64,000 nucleotides of DNA from Pseudomonas reidholzensis (GCF_900536025.1 NZ_UNOZ01000029.1:1-64000), one strand, 5' to 3'; shown: positions 1 to 9,364, counted from the stretch's first letter. A program made the numbers and translations. Notes: generated by a model not told the origin, from the sequence alone.

Positions 1-342
1 TCAGGAGGCCGAACGGAGGTCTTGCGGAGCGAGGTGACGGCCAGGAAGGCCGGCAAGGGCTGCGGGCCAGGAAGGCCCGTACAGCCCGGTCCTCGCGGGA
101 GCAAGGCCGGAGTGAGGGAACCCGCAGCGCAGCGAAGGGCCGGATGTAGGAGCAAGCGGTTTTTGGTTACTTTTTTCCAAGAAAAAAAGTGACCCGCCGT
201 AAGGGCGGAAGGGGCCATAAGCGCCACCACAGGGAACGGATAAGCCCCAAAAAGCCCAACGCCCAACCCCCAACGCATCTACACCGAACACACGCATAAA
301 AAAACCGGCATCTCGCGACACCGGTCTTTTTCACCCCGCCAA
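1..342. repeat. Non-coding repeat-type region downstream of cheR
   Basis: No convincing gene. The stretch is GC-rich and contains a 12-bp inverted repeat with T and A runs at 165-176 and 183-194 (one G/T wobble). It then enters the cheR terminator near 297-325. From general knowledge of Pseudomonas genomes, sequences of this type (the T-run and A-run hairpin beside a CGCTTGCTCC-like block) recur at the ends of transcription units. Weak open frames exist on the minus strand, but their translations are rich in Gly, Arg and Pro and look like read-outs of the repeat. Recurrence cannot be tested within this window. Confidence 0.45.
297..325 (-). terminator. Intrinsic terminator of cheR
   Basis: On the minus strand the stem ACCGG/CCGGT, with further pairing in the loop, is followed by a run of seven T (A298-A304 on the plus strand). 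It lies about 18 bases after the cheR stop codon. Confidence 0.7.
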
Positions 343-1170
343 TCACTTGGCCTGGTAGATGATCCCCGGGCTGCACTGGACCATCTGGTAATGATCCGGC
401 AAGCCATTGAGCGCCTCGGACGCCCCCAGGAACAGGTACCCGCCCGGCTTCAGCGTGCTGTGAATGCGCAACAGGATGTCCTTCTTGACCTGCGCCGAGA
501 AGTAGATCAACACGTTGCGGCAGAACACCACATCGAACTTGCCCAGCGCTGCGTAGCTGTCGAGCAGGTTGAACGAACGAAACTCGACGCGGCTGCGAAT
601 CGGCGCCTTGACCGCATAGCGCCCCGCCCCCTTGGGGTCGAAATAGCGCTGCAGGCGTTCCGGCGACAGCCCTCGGGCGATCGCCAGGCTGTCGTACTCA
701 CCGCTCTTGCAGTTGGTCAGCATGGTGCCGGACAGGTCAGTGGCAACGATCTGCGCCCCCATCTTCAGCTGGCCCAGGTTGCCACGCTCGAACTCGTCGA
801 TGGCCATCGACAGCGAGTACGGCTCCTGTCCGGACGAACAGGCCGCCGACCAGATGCGCAGACGCTGCCCGGGGTTGCCCTTGAGGAACTCCGGGATGAC
901 CTTGTTCTTGAGCACCTCGAACGGGTAGGTATCGCGAAACCACAGCGTCTCGTTGGTGGTCATGGCGTCGACCACCTGCTCGCGCAAGCCGCTGCGCGGC
1001 TGGCTCTGGATCCGCTGGACAAGCTCGCCCAGGGACTTGATACCCTGCTGCTCCATCAGCTTGTTGAGACGGCTGGAGACCAGGTACTGCTTATTCTCAC
1101 CCAGCAGGATGCCACAGGCTTTCTCCAGGAAGACCCGGAACTGTTCGAAATCCAAATTACCCGTAGACAA
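343..1170 (-). CDS. cheR: Chemotaxis protein-glutamate methyltransferase CheR
   Basis: 275 residues, the usual CheR length. CheR transfers methyl groups from S-adenosylmethionine to glutamates of chemoreceptors at the inner membrane and so sets adaptation. The N-terminal helical domain (about residues 1-80) is followed by the SAM-binding methyltransferase domain with WSAACSSGQEPYSL near residue 110, the family glycine-rich loop, and VVFCRNVLIYF near 215. It lies 51 bases downstream of cheV on the same strand and is probably co-transcribed with it. Upstream flagellar genes make this the flagellar pathway CheR rather than a Wsp or Pil homologue; that assignment is inference from context. Confidence 0.95.
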   Translation of the reverse strand: MSTGNLDFEQFRVFLEKACGILLGENKQYLVSSRLNKLMEQQGIKSLGELVQRIQSQPRSGLREQVVDAMTTNETLWFRDTYPFEVLKNKVIPEFLKGNPGQRLRIWSAACSSGQEPYSLSMAIDEFERGNLGQLKMGAQIVATDLSGTMLTNCKSGEYDSLAIARGLSPERLQRYFDPKGAGRYAVKAPIRSRVEFRSFNLLDSYAALGKFDVVFCRNVLIYFSAQVKKDILLRIHSTLKPGGYLFLGASEALNGLPDHYQMVQCSPGIIYQAK

Positions 1171-1221
1171 AAGCTGCCGCCTCTATTCAATCACTGGGGC
1201 CGGGGACGCGCCCCGGCCGTT

Positions 1222-2151
1222 TCAATGCGTCGCCTTGATCCGGTCGACTACCCGCTTGGCGAGGTCGTCCGGCTTGAACTTGGCCAGGAAGTCGTCGGCG
1301 CCGACCTTCTTGACCATCGCCTGGTTGAACACCCCAGACAGGGAAGTATGCAGGACGATGTGCAATTTTTGCATGCGTGGATCGCTGCGAATCTCTGCCG
1401 TGAGGGTATAGCCATCCATTTCCGGCATTTCAATGTCGGAGATCATCATCAGGAACTCGTCTTCCGGACGCTTGCCCTCGTCGACCAGCTTGCGCAGGTA
1501 GTCCAGGGCCTGGCGGCCGTCGTTGAGCGCCACCACTTCGACCCCGACCGTCTGCAGGCAACGGCTGACCTGCTTGCGTGCCACCGACGAGTCGTCGACG
1601 GTCAGCACGCGCAACAGCACGGCCTTGTCCTGCACATCGGCATCGACCACACCGACCGACACCGACTCGGAGGACGGCGCCACTTCCGCCAGCACCTTCT
1701 CCACGTCGATGATCTCGACCATGCGGTTATCGACCCGGGTCACCGCGGTCAGGTAATGGTCGCGGCCGGTACCCTTGGGTGGTGGATGGATCTCTTCCCA
1801 GTTCATGTTGACGATGCGCTCGACCGAATGCACCAGAAACCCCTGGGTCTTGGTGTTGTACTCGGTGATGATCACGAAACTCTTGCGCGTCTCTTCCTGC
1901 AGCCCAGGCAAGCCGGTTGCCATCGACAGGTCGAGGATCGGGATGGTCGCGCCGCGGATATTGGCGACGCCGCGCACCACCGGGTGCGACTTGGGCAACA
2001 CGGTCAAATCCGGGCACTGCAGCACCTCGCGGACCTTGAACACGTTGATCCCATACAGCTGCGCACCATTGAGGCGGAACAGCAACAGCTCCAGACGATT
2101 CTGCCCCACCAGCTGCGTGCGCTGGTTGACCGAATCCATAACACCAGCCAT
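1222..2151 (-). CDS. cheV: Chemotaxis coupling protein CheV (CheW-like plus receiver)
   Basis: 309 residues. Residues 1 to about 160 form a CheW-like coupling domain (VRGVANIRGATIPILDL). Residues about 175-300 form a response-regulator receiver with SDIEMPEMDG as phosphoacceptor region. CheV links chemoreceptors to the CheA kinase and may act as a phosphate sink in adaptation. The ATG is preceded by AAGGAGT at a good distance. A sigma-28-type promoter lies on the minus strand at 2185-2211, as expected for a late flagellar gene. Divergent from flgA, with overlapping promoters. cheR follows downstream. Confidence 0.95.
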   Translation of the reverse strand: MAGVMDSVNQRTQLVGQNRLELLLFRLNGAQLYGINVFKVREVLQCPDLTVLPKSHPVVRGVANIRGATIPILDLSMATGLPGLQEETRKSFVIITEYNTKTQGFLVHSVERIVNMNWEEIHPPPKGTGRDHYLTAVTRVDNRMVEIIDVEKVLAEVAPSSESVSVGVVDADVQDKAVLLRVLTVDDSSVARKQVSRCLQTVGVEVVALNDGRQALDYLRKLVDEGKRPEDEFLMMISDIEMPEMDGYTLTAEIRSDPRMQKLHIVLHTSLSGVFNQAMVKKVGADDFLAKFKPDDLAKRVVDRIKATH

Positions 2152-2184
2152 GCCAGACTCCTTAACGTTTCTGCCGTCCTATTA

Positions 2185-2211
2185 AAGTCGGCACGGGCTT
2201 TGCTTTTTTTA
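2185..2211 (-). promoter_or_regulatory. Candidate sigma-28 (FliA) promoter of cheV
   Basis: On the minus strand TAAA (plus 2208-2211), a 15-base spacer and GCCGACTT (plus 2185-2192) match the FliA consensus TAAA-N15-GCCGATAA in all but two bases. It is correctly placed for cheV, whose ATG is at 2151. The -10 element shares bases with the -24 element of the opposite flgA promoter. Confidence 0.7.
2189..2204 (+). promoter_or_regulatory. Candidate sigma-54 promoter of flgA
   Basis: CGGCACG-N4-TTGCT, with GG at 2190-2191 and GC at 2202-2203 separated by exactly 10 bases, agrees with the RpoN consensus TGGCACG-N4-TTGCA/T. Transcription would start near 2215, only about two bases before the flgA ATG. 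Confidence 0.75.
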
Positions 2212-2216
2212 GCGCC

Positions 2217-2969
2217 ATGTACACGAAAACGACATTTTCCCGACGATTGACGCGCCTGCTGGCCGGCCCGCTGGCCGTGCTGTGCCTGCTGGCACCCAGC
2301 GCTCGCGCGCTGGCGGATGCGATCACCTTGCCTGAACAGCTTATCGGTGTCACTCAAGGGTTTCTTGAATTCACCGTCGAAGACTACCTGGCAACCACGC
2401 AGACGCCGGGGCGCTACGAGATCCAGGTCAACAACCTCGACCCGCGCCTGCGCATGCCACAGTGCAGCCAAGCGCTTGACGCTTCGCTGGAAAGCCCGGC
2501 ACAGCCGCTGGGCCGTGTCACGGTGCGGGTCCGCTGCGACAGCAGTGCGCCATGGACGGTGTTTGTCCCGGCTCAGGTCAAGCTGTACCGCGAGGTGGTG
2601 GTCATGGCCCGCCCGCTGAAGCGCGAAAGCGTCATCGGCGAAGCCGACGTGACCGTGCGCGAACGCGACGTCGGCACGCTCAGCCAGGGTTTTCTCGGCA
2701 GCCTGGACCAGGCCGTGGGGATGAAGCTGGTACGCCCCGCCGTGCTCGACCAGGTGCTGACGCCGCAACACCTGGAGCAGGCCGAGGTGATCCGCAAGGG
2801 CGACCAGGTGGTGATCATCGCCCGCAGCGGCACCTTGAGTGTAAGGATGCCCGGCGAAGCACTGAGCAAGGGCGGCCTGAGCGAACAGATCCGGGTCCGC
2901 AACCTGAATTCCAAACGGGTGATCAAGGCGCGGGTGACCGCGCCCGGGCAAGTCGAGGTGGCGATGTAA
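2217..2969 (+). CDS. flgA: Flagellar P-ring assembly chaperone FlgA
   Basis: 250 residues with an N-terminal signal peptide (basic RRLTR, hydrophobic core, cleavage after a motif near ARALA at about 32). The C-terminal half carries the SAF/ChapFlgA domain (GMKLVRPAVLDQVLTPQHL, KGDQVVIIARSGTL). FlgA acts in the periplasm, helping FlgI form the P ring. The ATG at 2217 has no Shine-Dalgarno sequence and nearly coincides with the transcription start predicted from the sigma-54 promoter at 2189-2204. The message may therefore be leaderless, or a further promoter exists upstream. No other in-frame start fits the signal peptide. Confidence 0.93.
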   Translation: MYTKTTFSRRLTRLLAGPLAVLCLLAPSARALADAITLPEQLIGVTQGFLEFTVEDYLATTQTPGRYEIQVNNLDPRLRMPQCSQALDASLESPAQPLGRVTVRVRCDSSAPWTVFVPAQVKLYREVVVMARPLKRESVIGEADVTVRERDVGTLSQGFLGSLDQAVGMKLVRPAVLDQVLTPQHLEQAEVIRKGDQVVIIARSGTLSVRMPGEALSKGGLSEQIRVRNLNSKRVIKARVTAPGQVEVAM

Positions 2970-3058
2970 CAGGGCTGGCGGTACGGAACCGCTTTACCTA
3001 AACTGTGTCGGAAATGGGGTTGTGCGAGTTTGCCGACAGGCGGCTACGCATTCGCGCC

Positions 3059-3085
3059 TAAAGTTTCTTTCGGGTTGGCCGAAAA
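3059..3085 (+). promoter_or_regulatory. Sigma-28 (FliA) promoter of flgMN
   Basis: TAAAG at 3059-3063, 14 bases, then GCCGAAAA at 3078-3085. This is a strong match to the Pseudomonas FliA consensus, about 37 bases upstream of the flgM ATG. FlgM would then be made under the sigma factor it inhibits. Confidence 0.8.
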
Positions 3086-3121
3086 CAAGGCAAGCGTCCC
3101 AATACCCAGAGGTTTCTGATC

Positions 3122-3436
3122 ATGGTCATCGACTTCAGTCGTTTGAATAACTCTCCGTCCGTCACGGGCGGCGTTCGCGGCACCACCGCGGCCGGCAACG
3201 CCGAAAAAACCGGCGAAACCAGCGAAGCGCCCGCACGCTCCAGCGTCAGCGGAGAATCGGTACACCTCAGTCAAGAGGCCCAGCAGTTGCAAAAGATCAG
3301 CGACAAGCTGCGCGACCAGCCGACCGTCAACAGTGCCCGCGTGGCCGAGTTGAAGCAGGCGATCGCCGATGGCAGCTACCAGGTCGATGCCGGCCGGGTC
3401 GCCAGCAAACTGCTTGAATTCGAAGCTCAGCGCTAA
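3122..3436 (+). CDS. flgM: Negative regulator of flagellin synthesis (anti-sigma-28) FlgM
   Basis: 104 residues, normal for FlgM. The N-terminal half is low-complexity and rich in Gly, Thr and Ala, as in the disordered exported part. The C-terminal half (about 45-104; VHLSQEAQQLQKISDKL, IADGSYQVDAGRVASKLLEFE) is the sigma-28-binding region. FlgM holds FliA inactive until it is secreted through the completed hook. A FliA-type promoter precedes it at 3059-3085, which implies autoregulation. flgN follows after 47 bases. Confidence 0.95.
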   Translation: MVIDFSRLNNSPSVTGGVRGTTAAGNAEKTGETSEAPARSSVSGESVHLSQEAQQLQKISDKLRDQPTVNSARVAELKQAIADGSYQVDAGRVASKLLEFEAQR

Positions 3437-3483
3437 GCCTTCGGCGCGCTGACTTCAAGGACGCTATAAGCCAAGAGCCAGCC

Positions 3484-3951
3484 ATGCACGACATTACCCT
3501 GCTGCAATTGATTGAAGACGACATCGCGCCCACCCAGGAACTGCTCGAGCTGCTGCAGCGCGAGGCGGTAGCCCTGCATGGCCGTGAAATGGCGGTGCTG
3601 GAGCAGATCCTGGCACGCAAGCAGTCGCTGATCGTATTGCTCGAACAGCAGGGCCAGCGACGCAACAACCTGCTTGCCAGCCTTGGCCTGAGTGCCAATC
3701 GCGCGGGCGTGCAGGCGGTAGCCGAGCAATCGCCGAACGGCGAAGTGATCATGCAGCAGCTCGCGGTGCTGAACCAGTTGATGGATCAATGCCAACAGGT
3801 CAACGAGACCAACGGGCGGATCATCCAGGTGCAGCAGCACGCCACGGCTTCGCAGATCAGAATCCTCAACGGCGGCGATTCTCCGTCGCTGTACGACAGC
3901 CGTGGCGCCACCTCGCCAATGGCCAAGCCCCGGGCGCTCAGCCAAGTGTGA
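3484..3951 (+). CDS. flgN: Flagellar export chaperone FlgN
   Basis: 155 residues, largely helical and heptad-like (about 5-120), as expected for the FlgN chaperone that protects the hook-filament junction proteins FlgK and FlgL in the cytosol before export. The C-terminal 35 residues are polar and probably flexible. It lies directly downstream of flgM in the standard flgMN pair and is probably read from the same sigma-28 promoter. Start ATG 3484 is preceded by AAGAGCCAGCC, a modest ribosome site. Confidence 0.92.
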   Translation: MHDITLLQLIEDDIAPTQELLELLQREAVALHGREMAVLEQILARKQSLIVLLEQQGQRRNNLLASLGLSANRAGVQAVAEQSPNGEVIMQQLAVLNQLMDQCQQVNETNGRIIQVQQHATASQIRILNGGDSPSLYDSRGATSPMAKPRALSQV

Positions 3952-4031
3952 TTATTTCTATCATGGCACGGAACATACTGGCAAAATGCCGTAACTTGCG
4001 TGTGTCGTTTTTGCCTGGAGATTGATAACCC

Positions 4032-4775
4032 GTGTTCAATGAATCCGATGCTCCCCAGCCACCAAAGGTGCTGAACACCCCTTTGGAGATTGCGGCCAAC
4101 CTGCGCCAGCTGCTGGATAGCCACGATCCGCTGATCATCACCTTCCATGAGCGCAGCCAGCGATTCCAGAGCTACGTGGTGCATGTGGACCGTGACAGCA
4201 ACACCCTGGCGCTGGATGAAATGATCCCGCGTGACGGTGAAAAGTACATCGAGAATGGTGAGCCGTTCCGCGTTGAGGGCTTCCATGACGGCGTGCGTAT
4301 CGCCTGGGAATGCAACACGCCGCTGACCATCACCGAGGTCGACGGGCACCGCAGCTACCGCGGGCCGATGCCCGAGGAGATGACTTACCACCAGCGCCGC
4401 AATGCCTTCCGCGCCGCGCTGAAGCTGTCGCAGCTGGTCGACGTGTTCCTCGATGGCACCCATATCAAGGGCACCGGAGCACTGCGTGGCAAGCTGCTGG
4501 ACATCTCGGCCACGGGCTGCAAGATGCGCTTTGACGGCGATGTCGAGGGGCGTCTGCAACTGGGGCAGGTCTACGAGCGCTTCAAGGCTGGCAATCCGCT
4601 GGGGCTGACCGATGTAATGGTCGAACTGCGCCACCTGCACTTCGAAGAGCGCATCAACACGACCTTTGCCGGGGTGCGGTTCCATAACCTCAACGGCCAG
4701 GCGCAGCGCAAGATCGAGAGTTTTGTGTACCAGCTGCAGCGTGAGGCTCGGCGGTTCGACAAAGACGACTACTGA
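4032..4775 (+). CDS. ycgR: Flagellar brake protein YcgR (cyclic di-GMP-binding PilZ protein)
   Basis: 247 residues. An N-terminal YcgR domain (about 15-115) is followed by a PilZ domain (about 120-235). Both cyclic di-GMP motifs are present: RRNAFR near residue 122 and DISATGCKMR near 157. On binding cyclic di-GMP, YcgR acts at the flagellar motor to slow swimming. The start is GTG at 4032 with GGAG about 11 bases upstream; the nearby ATG at 4039 is out of frame. Its place after flgMN links motility to the second messenger also made by cyclases such as the one at 12089-13087. Confidence 0.93.
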   Translation: MFNESDAPQPPKVLNTPLEIAANLRQLLDSHDPLIITFHERSQRFQSYVVHVDRDSNTLALDEMIPRDGEKYIENGEPFRVEGFHDGVRIAWECNTPLTITEVDGHRSYRGPMPEEMTYHQRRNAFRAALKLSQLVDVFLDGTHIKGTGALRGKLLDISATGCKMRFDGDVEGRLQLGQVYERFKAGNPLGLTDVMVELRHLHFEERINTTFAGVRFHNLNGQAQRKIESFVYQLQREARRFDKDDY

Positions 4776-4791
4776 TCTGCCTGCAGACGTG

Positions 4792-4817
4792 AAAAAACCA
4801 CCTTCGGGTGGTTTTTT
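4792..4817 (+). terminator. Intrinsic terminator of ycgR
   Basis: Stem CCACC/GGTGG around a TTCG tetraloop at 4798-4811, flanked by six A and six T, so it can work on both strands between the convergent ycgR and MFS genes. Confidence 0.9.
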
Positions 4818-4838
4818 GTTTGTTGGATAGTGGGATTT

Positions 4839-4898
4839 TTGAGCGTATCCATTTGCGGGGTGACGCTTCAGGCCCTCGCATGACAGGGATACGCTCAA
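4839..4898. repeat. Perfect 12-bp inverted repeat with a 36-base loop
   Basis: TTGAGCGTATCC (4839-4850) is an exact inverted copy of GGATACGCTCAA (4887-4898). The loop can pair again through GCGGGG and CCTCGC. It lies at the 3' end of the MFS gene and has no T run after it. Its role is unknown. Confidence 0.7.
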
Positions 4899-4910
4899 GC
4901 CACCATCGAC

Positions 4911-6245
4911 TCATCCAGCCTTGTTCACCTCTGGCTCAGGACTCGCGCCCTGCTCCTCCTCGGTATCCTCCGCCGCAATGGGCGCCTGCATCACATCCTG
5001 CACCGTCTGCTCATCCACCCGCGGATCGAGCGCCGCCGACAACGGCGAACCCGCCGCCGGCATCGCCACGTGCCCCAACGGCGCATCCTGCACCTGGTGC
5101 AACCCGGTGACCGCCTTCGGCCGAATCCGCCAGACCAGCACCAGCGCAAAGAACAGGAAGAACGCATAGAGCATCTGCGGCCCCAGCAGCTTCATCAGCA
5201 CACCCGCCGCCAACGGCCCGATACAGGCGCCCACGCCATAGGTCACCAGCAGCATGGCGGTCAGCGAAACCCGCCGCTCACTCTCGACATGGTCATTGGA
5301 AAACGCCACCGCCAACGGATACAGGCAGAACTGCAACAGCGAAATGACAAAGCCAACGCCAAACAGCACCTCCAACGGCACGCTGGGCATGATCGCCAGC
5401 GGCAACGCCGCCAACGCCAGGCCACCCGCCGCCGTACGGATCAGCACTGCCCGGTCGTAGCGGTCGGACAGCCAGCCCAACGGCCACTGCACCACCAGCC
5501 CGGCAAAGATGCAGCACCCCATGAACAGACCGATCTGCTCGGTGCTCAAGCCCTGGTTGGCCGCATACAACGGCGCCAGGCCATAGAACGAACCGACGAT
5601 CAGCCCCGAGCCGAGCACCGTGCTCAACGACTGTGGCACCCGCTTGATGAAGAACTTCGGCTCCATCGGTGCCGGGCGCAGCGGCGCCGGGTGAATCCGC
5701 CGGGTCATGGCCACCGGCACCAGGCACAGGGCAAAGCACATGGCGACCAGCATCAGCAGCTCAGGGCCGAGCTGGGGATGCACCACCAGGATCAGCTGAC
5801 CGAGCACCAGACCCAGGTACGAAGCGATCATGTAACCGCTGAACACCGCGCCACGCTGCTTGGCATCGGCCTGTTCGTTGAGCCAGCTCTCGATGACCAT
5901 GTACTGGCACATCATGCCCAGGCCAACCACCATCCGCAGGCCGACCCACACCGGCAGCAGATCGGTCAACCCATGCCCCAGCACGGCGGCGCCAACGATC
6001 CCGGCGCAGGTCGCGTAAGCGCGGATGTGCCCGACCCGGCCAATCAGCCGGTGGCCGATCTTGCCACCCAGTGCCAGGCCAAAATAGTTGGCCGCCATCA
6101 ACGCACCGATCCACAGGCTGTCGACATGATCGGCAGCCAGGCGCAAGGCCAGGTAGGTACTCAACAGGCCCGAGCCGATCAGCATCATCAGGGCGGCGAA
6201 ATACAGCGAGCGAAAAGACTTCCAGATGTGTCGCATGCGTCCCAA
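4911..6245 (-). CDS. Major facilitator superfamily transporter (YcaD-like)
   Basis: 444 residues with about 12 hydrophobic segments between residues 10 and 390, so an inner-membrane MFS carrier. The loop after TM2 (GGKIGHRLIGRVGHIRAY) and WLSDRYDRAVLIR in the second half correspond to the MFS A-motif and its repeat. The sequence resembles the YcaD/sugar-efflux-like branch. The substrate cannot be told from the sequence. The last 55 residues form a hydrophilic acidic tail rich in Glu and Pro, outside the usual fold. Convergent with ycgR; 142 bases separate it from bkdR upstream. Confidence 0.85.
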   Translation of the reverse strand: MGRMRHIWKSFRSLYFAALMMLIGSGLLSTYLALRLAADHVDSLWIGALMAANYFGLALGGKIGHRLIGRVGHIRAYATCAGIVGAAVLGHGLTDLLPVWVGLRMVVGLGMMCQYMVIESWLNEQADAKQRGAVFSGYMIASYLGLVLGQLILVVHPQLGPELLMLVAMCFALCLVPVAMTRRIHPAPLRPAPMEPKFFIKRVPQSLSTVLGSGLIVGSFYGLAPLYAANQGLSTEQIGLFMGCCIFAGLVVQWPLGWLSDRYDRAVLIRTAAGGLALAALPLAIMPSVPLEVLFGVGFVISLLQFCLYPLAVAFSNDHVESERRVSLTAMLLVTYGVGACIGPLAAGVLMKLLGPQMLYAFFLFFALVLVWRIRPKAVTGLHQVQDAPLGHVAMPAAGSPLSAALDPRVDEQTVQDVMQAPIAAEDTEEEQGASPEPEVNKAG

Positions 6246-6387
6246 GAGCTCCCTGTTCAGGTGGCGGGTGTGCTGCCCAGCATAAGGGCAAATGCTCAGC
6301 GGCGCAGGCCCCCAGGGGGCAAATAAACCCGCAGGGGCGTGTCCAGTGCCGGTCGTGTCGCGATCAGGCCTGGGCTGCCAGGCGCGC

Positions 6388-6873
6388 TCACTCCCTTAGC
6401 GTCATGCCATTGGCCGGCAACGGCAACGCGGTCTTGTAGCGCACCTGCTTGAGGGCAAAACTGGAGCGGATGTTGGCCACCCCCGGCAACCGCGTCAGGT
6501 AATCGAGAAAGCGCTCCAGCGCCTGGATGCTCGGCAGCAGCACACGCAGCAGGTAATCCGGATCGCCGGTCATCAGGTAGCACTCCATCACCTCGGGCCG
6601 CTCGGCGATCTCTTCCTCGAAGCGGTGCAGCGACTGCTCGACCTGTTTTTCCAGGCTGACATGGATAAACACGTTGACGTCCAGGCCCAGCGCCTCGGGC
6701 GAGAGCAAGGTGACCTGCTGGCGAATCACCCCCAGTTCTTCCATCGCCTTGACCCGGTTGAAACACGGTGTCGGCGACAGGTTGACCGAACGCGCCAGCT
6801 CCGCATTGGTGATGCGGGCGTTTTCCTGCAGGCTGTTGAGAATGCCGATATCCGTGCGATCCAATTTACGCAT
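6388..6873 (-). CDS. bkdR: Lrp/AsnC-family activator of the bkd operon, BkdR
   Basis: 161 residues. An N-terminal winged helix-turn-helix (about 1-60, LQENARITNAELARSVNLSP) is followed by the Lrp ligand-binding RAM domain (about 65-145, VMECYLMTGDPDYLLRV). It matches BkdR, known in P. putida to activate branched-chain keto acid dehydrogenase synthesis in response to branched-chain amino acids, especially L-valine. It is divergent from bkdA1 with 197 bases between, the region where BkdR is known to bind. Confidence 0.95.
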   Translation of the reverse strand: MRKLDRTDIGILNSLQENARITNAELARSVNLSPTPCFNRVKAMEELGVIRQQVTLLSPEALGLDVNVFIHVSLEKQVEQSLHRFEEEIAERPEVMECYLMTGDPDYLLRVLLPSIQALERFLDYLTRLPGVANIRSSFALKQVRYKTALPLPANGMTLRE

Positions 6874-7070
6874 GAGACAAATTCACCTGATTTTTGTGTT
6901 TATCCGGAATGTTTATCTCCCCTCACAGACAAACGCAATGAACTTGAGAGAAAAATTCTCCTGCCGTCCCACTACCATGTAATTAGCGCTGACCTACCGG
7001 TCACAAGCCAGTCGTCAGCGGCGACCGCTTCAAAGCTCACAAAAACAACATCCGAGCGAGCGTAAAAAGC

Positions 7071-8303
7071 ATGAACGAGTACGCCCCCCTGCGTTTGCAT
7101 GTGCCCGAGCCTACCGGCCGGCCAGGCTGCCAGACCGATTTTTCCTACCTGCGTCTGAACGATGCGGGCCAGGTGCGCAAACCCCCTATCGATGTAGAAC
7201 CTGCAGACACCGCAGACCTCTCCAGCAGCCTGGTGCGGGTGCTCGACGAGCACGGCAACGCGCTCGGCCCCTGGGCCGCCGACATCGACCCGCAAGTGCT
7301 TCGCCAGGGCATGCGCGCCATGCTCAAGACGCGCATCTTCGACAGCCGCATGGTGGTTGCCCAGCGCCAGAAGAAGATGTCCTTCTATATGCAGAGCCTC
7401 GGCGAGGAAGCCATCGGCAGCGCCCAGGCGCTGGCGCTGAACCGCAGCGACATGTGCTTCCCGACCTACCGCCAGCAAAGCATCCTGATGGCCCGCGACG
7501 TGTCGCTGGTCGAGATGATCTGCCAGCTGCTGTCCAATGAGCGCGATCCGCTCAAGGGGCGCCAGTTGCCGATCATGTACTCGGTGCGCGAGGCCGGCTT
7601 CTTCACCATCAGCGGCAACCTGGCGACCCAGTTCGTCCAGGCCGTCGGCTGGGCCATGGCCTCGGCGATCAAGGGCGACACCAAGATTGCCTCGGCATGG
7701 ATCGGCGACGGCGCCACCGCCGAGTCCGACTTCCACACCGCCCTGACCTTCGCCCACGTCTACCGCGCGCCGGTGATCCTCAACGTGGTCAACAATCAAT
7801 GGGCGATTTCCACCTTCCAAGCCATCGCCGGCGGTGAGTCGACCACCTTTGCCGGCCGTGGCGTGGGCTGCGGGATCGCCTCGCTGCGGGTCGACGGCAA
7901 CGATTTCGTCGCGGTCTATGCCGCCTCGCGCTGGGCCGCCGAACGTGCTCGCCGCGGCCTGGGCCCGACCCTGATCGAGTGGGTCACCTACCGTGCCGGC
8001 CCGCACTCGACCTCCGACGACCCGTCAAAATACCGCCCTGCCGACGACTGGAGCCACTTCCCGCTGGGCGACCCGATCGCCCGCCTGAAGCAGCACCTGA
8101 TCCACATCGGCCAGTGGTCCGAGGAAGAACACCAGGCGGTCACCGCCGAGTTCGAAGCCGAGGTCATCAAGGCGCAGAAGCAAGCCGAACAGTACGGCAC
8201 CATGAGCAACGGCCAGATCCCCAGTGCCGCCTCGATGTTCGAGGACGTGTACAAGGACATGCCCGATCACCTGCGCCGTCAGCGCCAAGAGCTGGGGGTC
8301 TGA
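7071..8303 (+). CDS. bkdA1: Branched-chain 2-oxoacid dehydrogenase E1 alpha subunit
   Basis: 410 residues, the known P. putida length. With BkdA2 it forms the thiamine diphosphate-dependent E1 that decarboxylates 2-oxoisovalerate, 2-oxoisocaproate and 2-oxo-3-methylvalerate in valine, leucine and isoleucine breakdown. The thiamine diphosphate motif GDGATAESDFHTAL...NN is seen at about residues 210-243. The phosphorylation-loop region of mammalian E1 alpha corresponds to YRAGPHSTSDDPSKYR near 305. First gene of a tightly packed operon; bkdA2 starts three bases after its stop. Confidence 0.97.
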   Translation: MNEYAPLRLHVPEPTGRPGCQTDFSYLRLNDAGQVRKPPIDVEPADTADLSSSLVRVLDEHGNALGPWAADIDPQVLRQGMRAMLKTRIFDSRMVVAQRQKKMSFYMQSLGEEAIGSAQALALNRSDMCFPTYRQQSILMARDVSLVEMICQLLSNERDPLKGRQLPIMYSVREAGFFTISGNLATQFVQAVGWAMASAIKGDTKIASAWIGDGATAESDFHTALTFAHVYRAPVILNVVNNQWAISTFQAIAGGESTTFAGRGVGCGIASLRVDGNDFVAVYAASRWAAERARRGLGPTLIEWVTYRAGPHSTSDDPSKYRPADDWSHFPLGDPIARLKQHLIHIGQWSEEEHQAVTAEFEAEVIKAQKQAEQYGTMSNGQIPSAASMFEDVYKDMPDHLRRQRQELGV

Positions 8304-8305
8304 AC

Positions 8306-9364
<1,059 letters not shown>

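Noticed and set aside
1..321. A 106-codon minus-strand gene at the left end
   Set aside because: The translation is a read-out of a repeat-type region with poor composition and no ribosome site; treated as non-coding.
391..2250. A 619-codon frame on the plus strand across cheR and cheV
   Set aside because: Spans two well-supported opposite genes and has shadow-like composition.
3963..3978. TGGCACGGAACATAC upstream of ycgR as a sigma-54 promoter
   Set aside because: The -24 half is ideal but the -12 GC is AC at the required distance, so the key element is missing.
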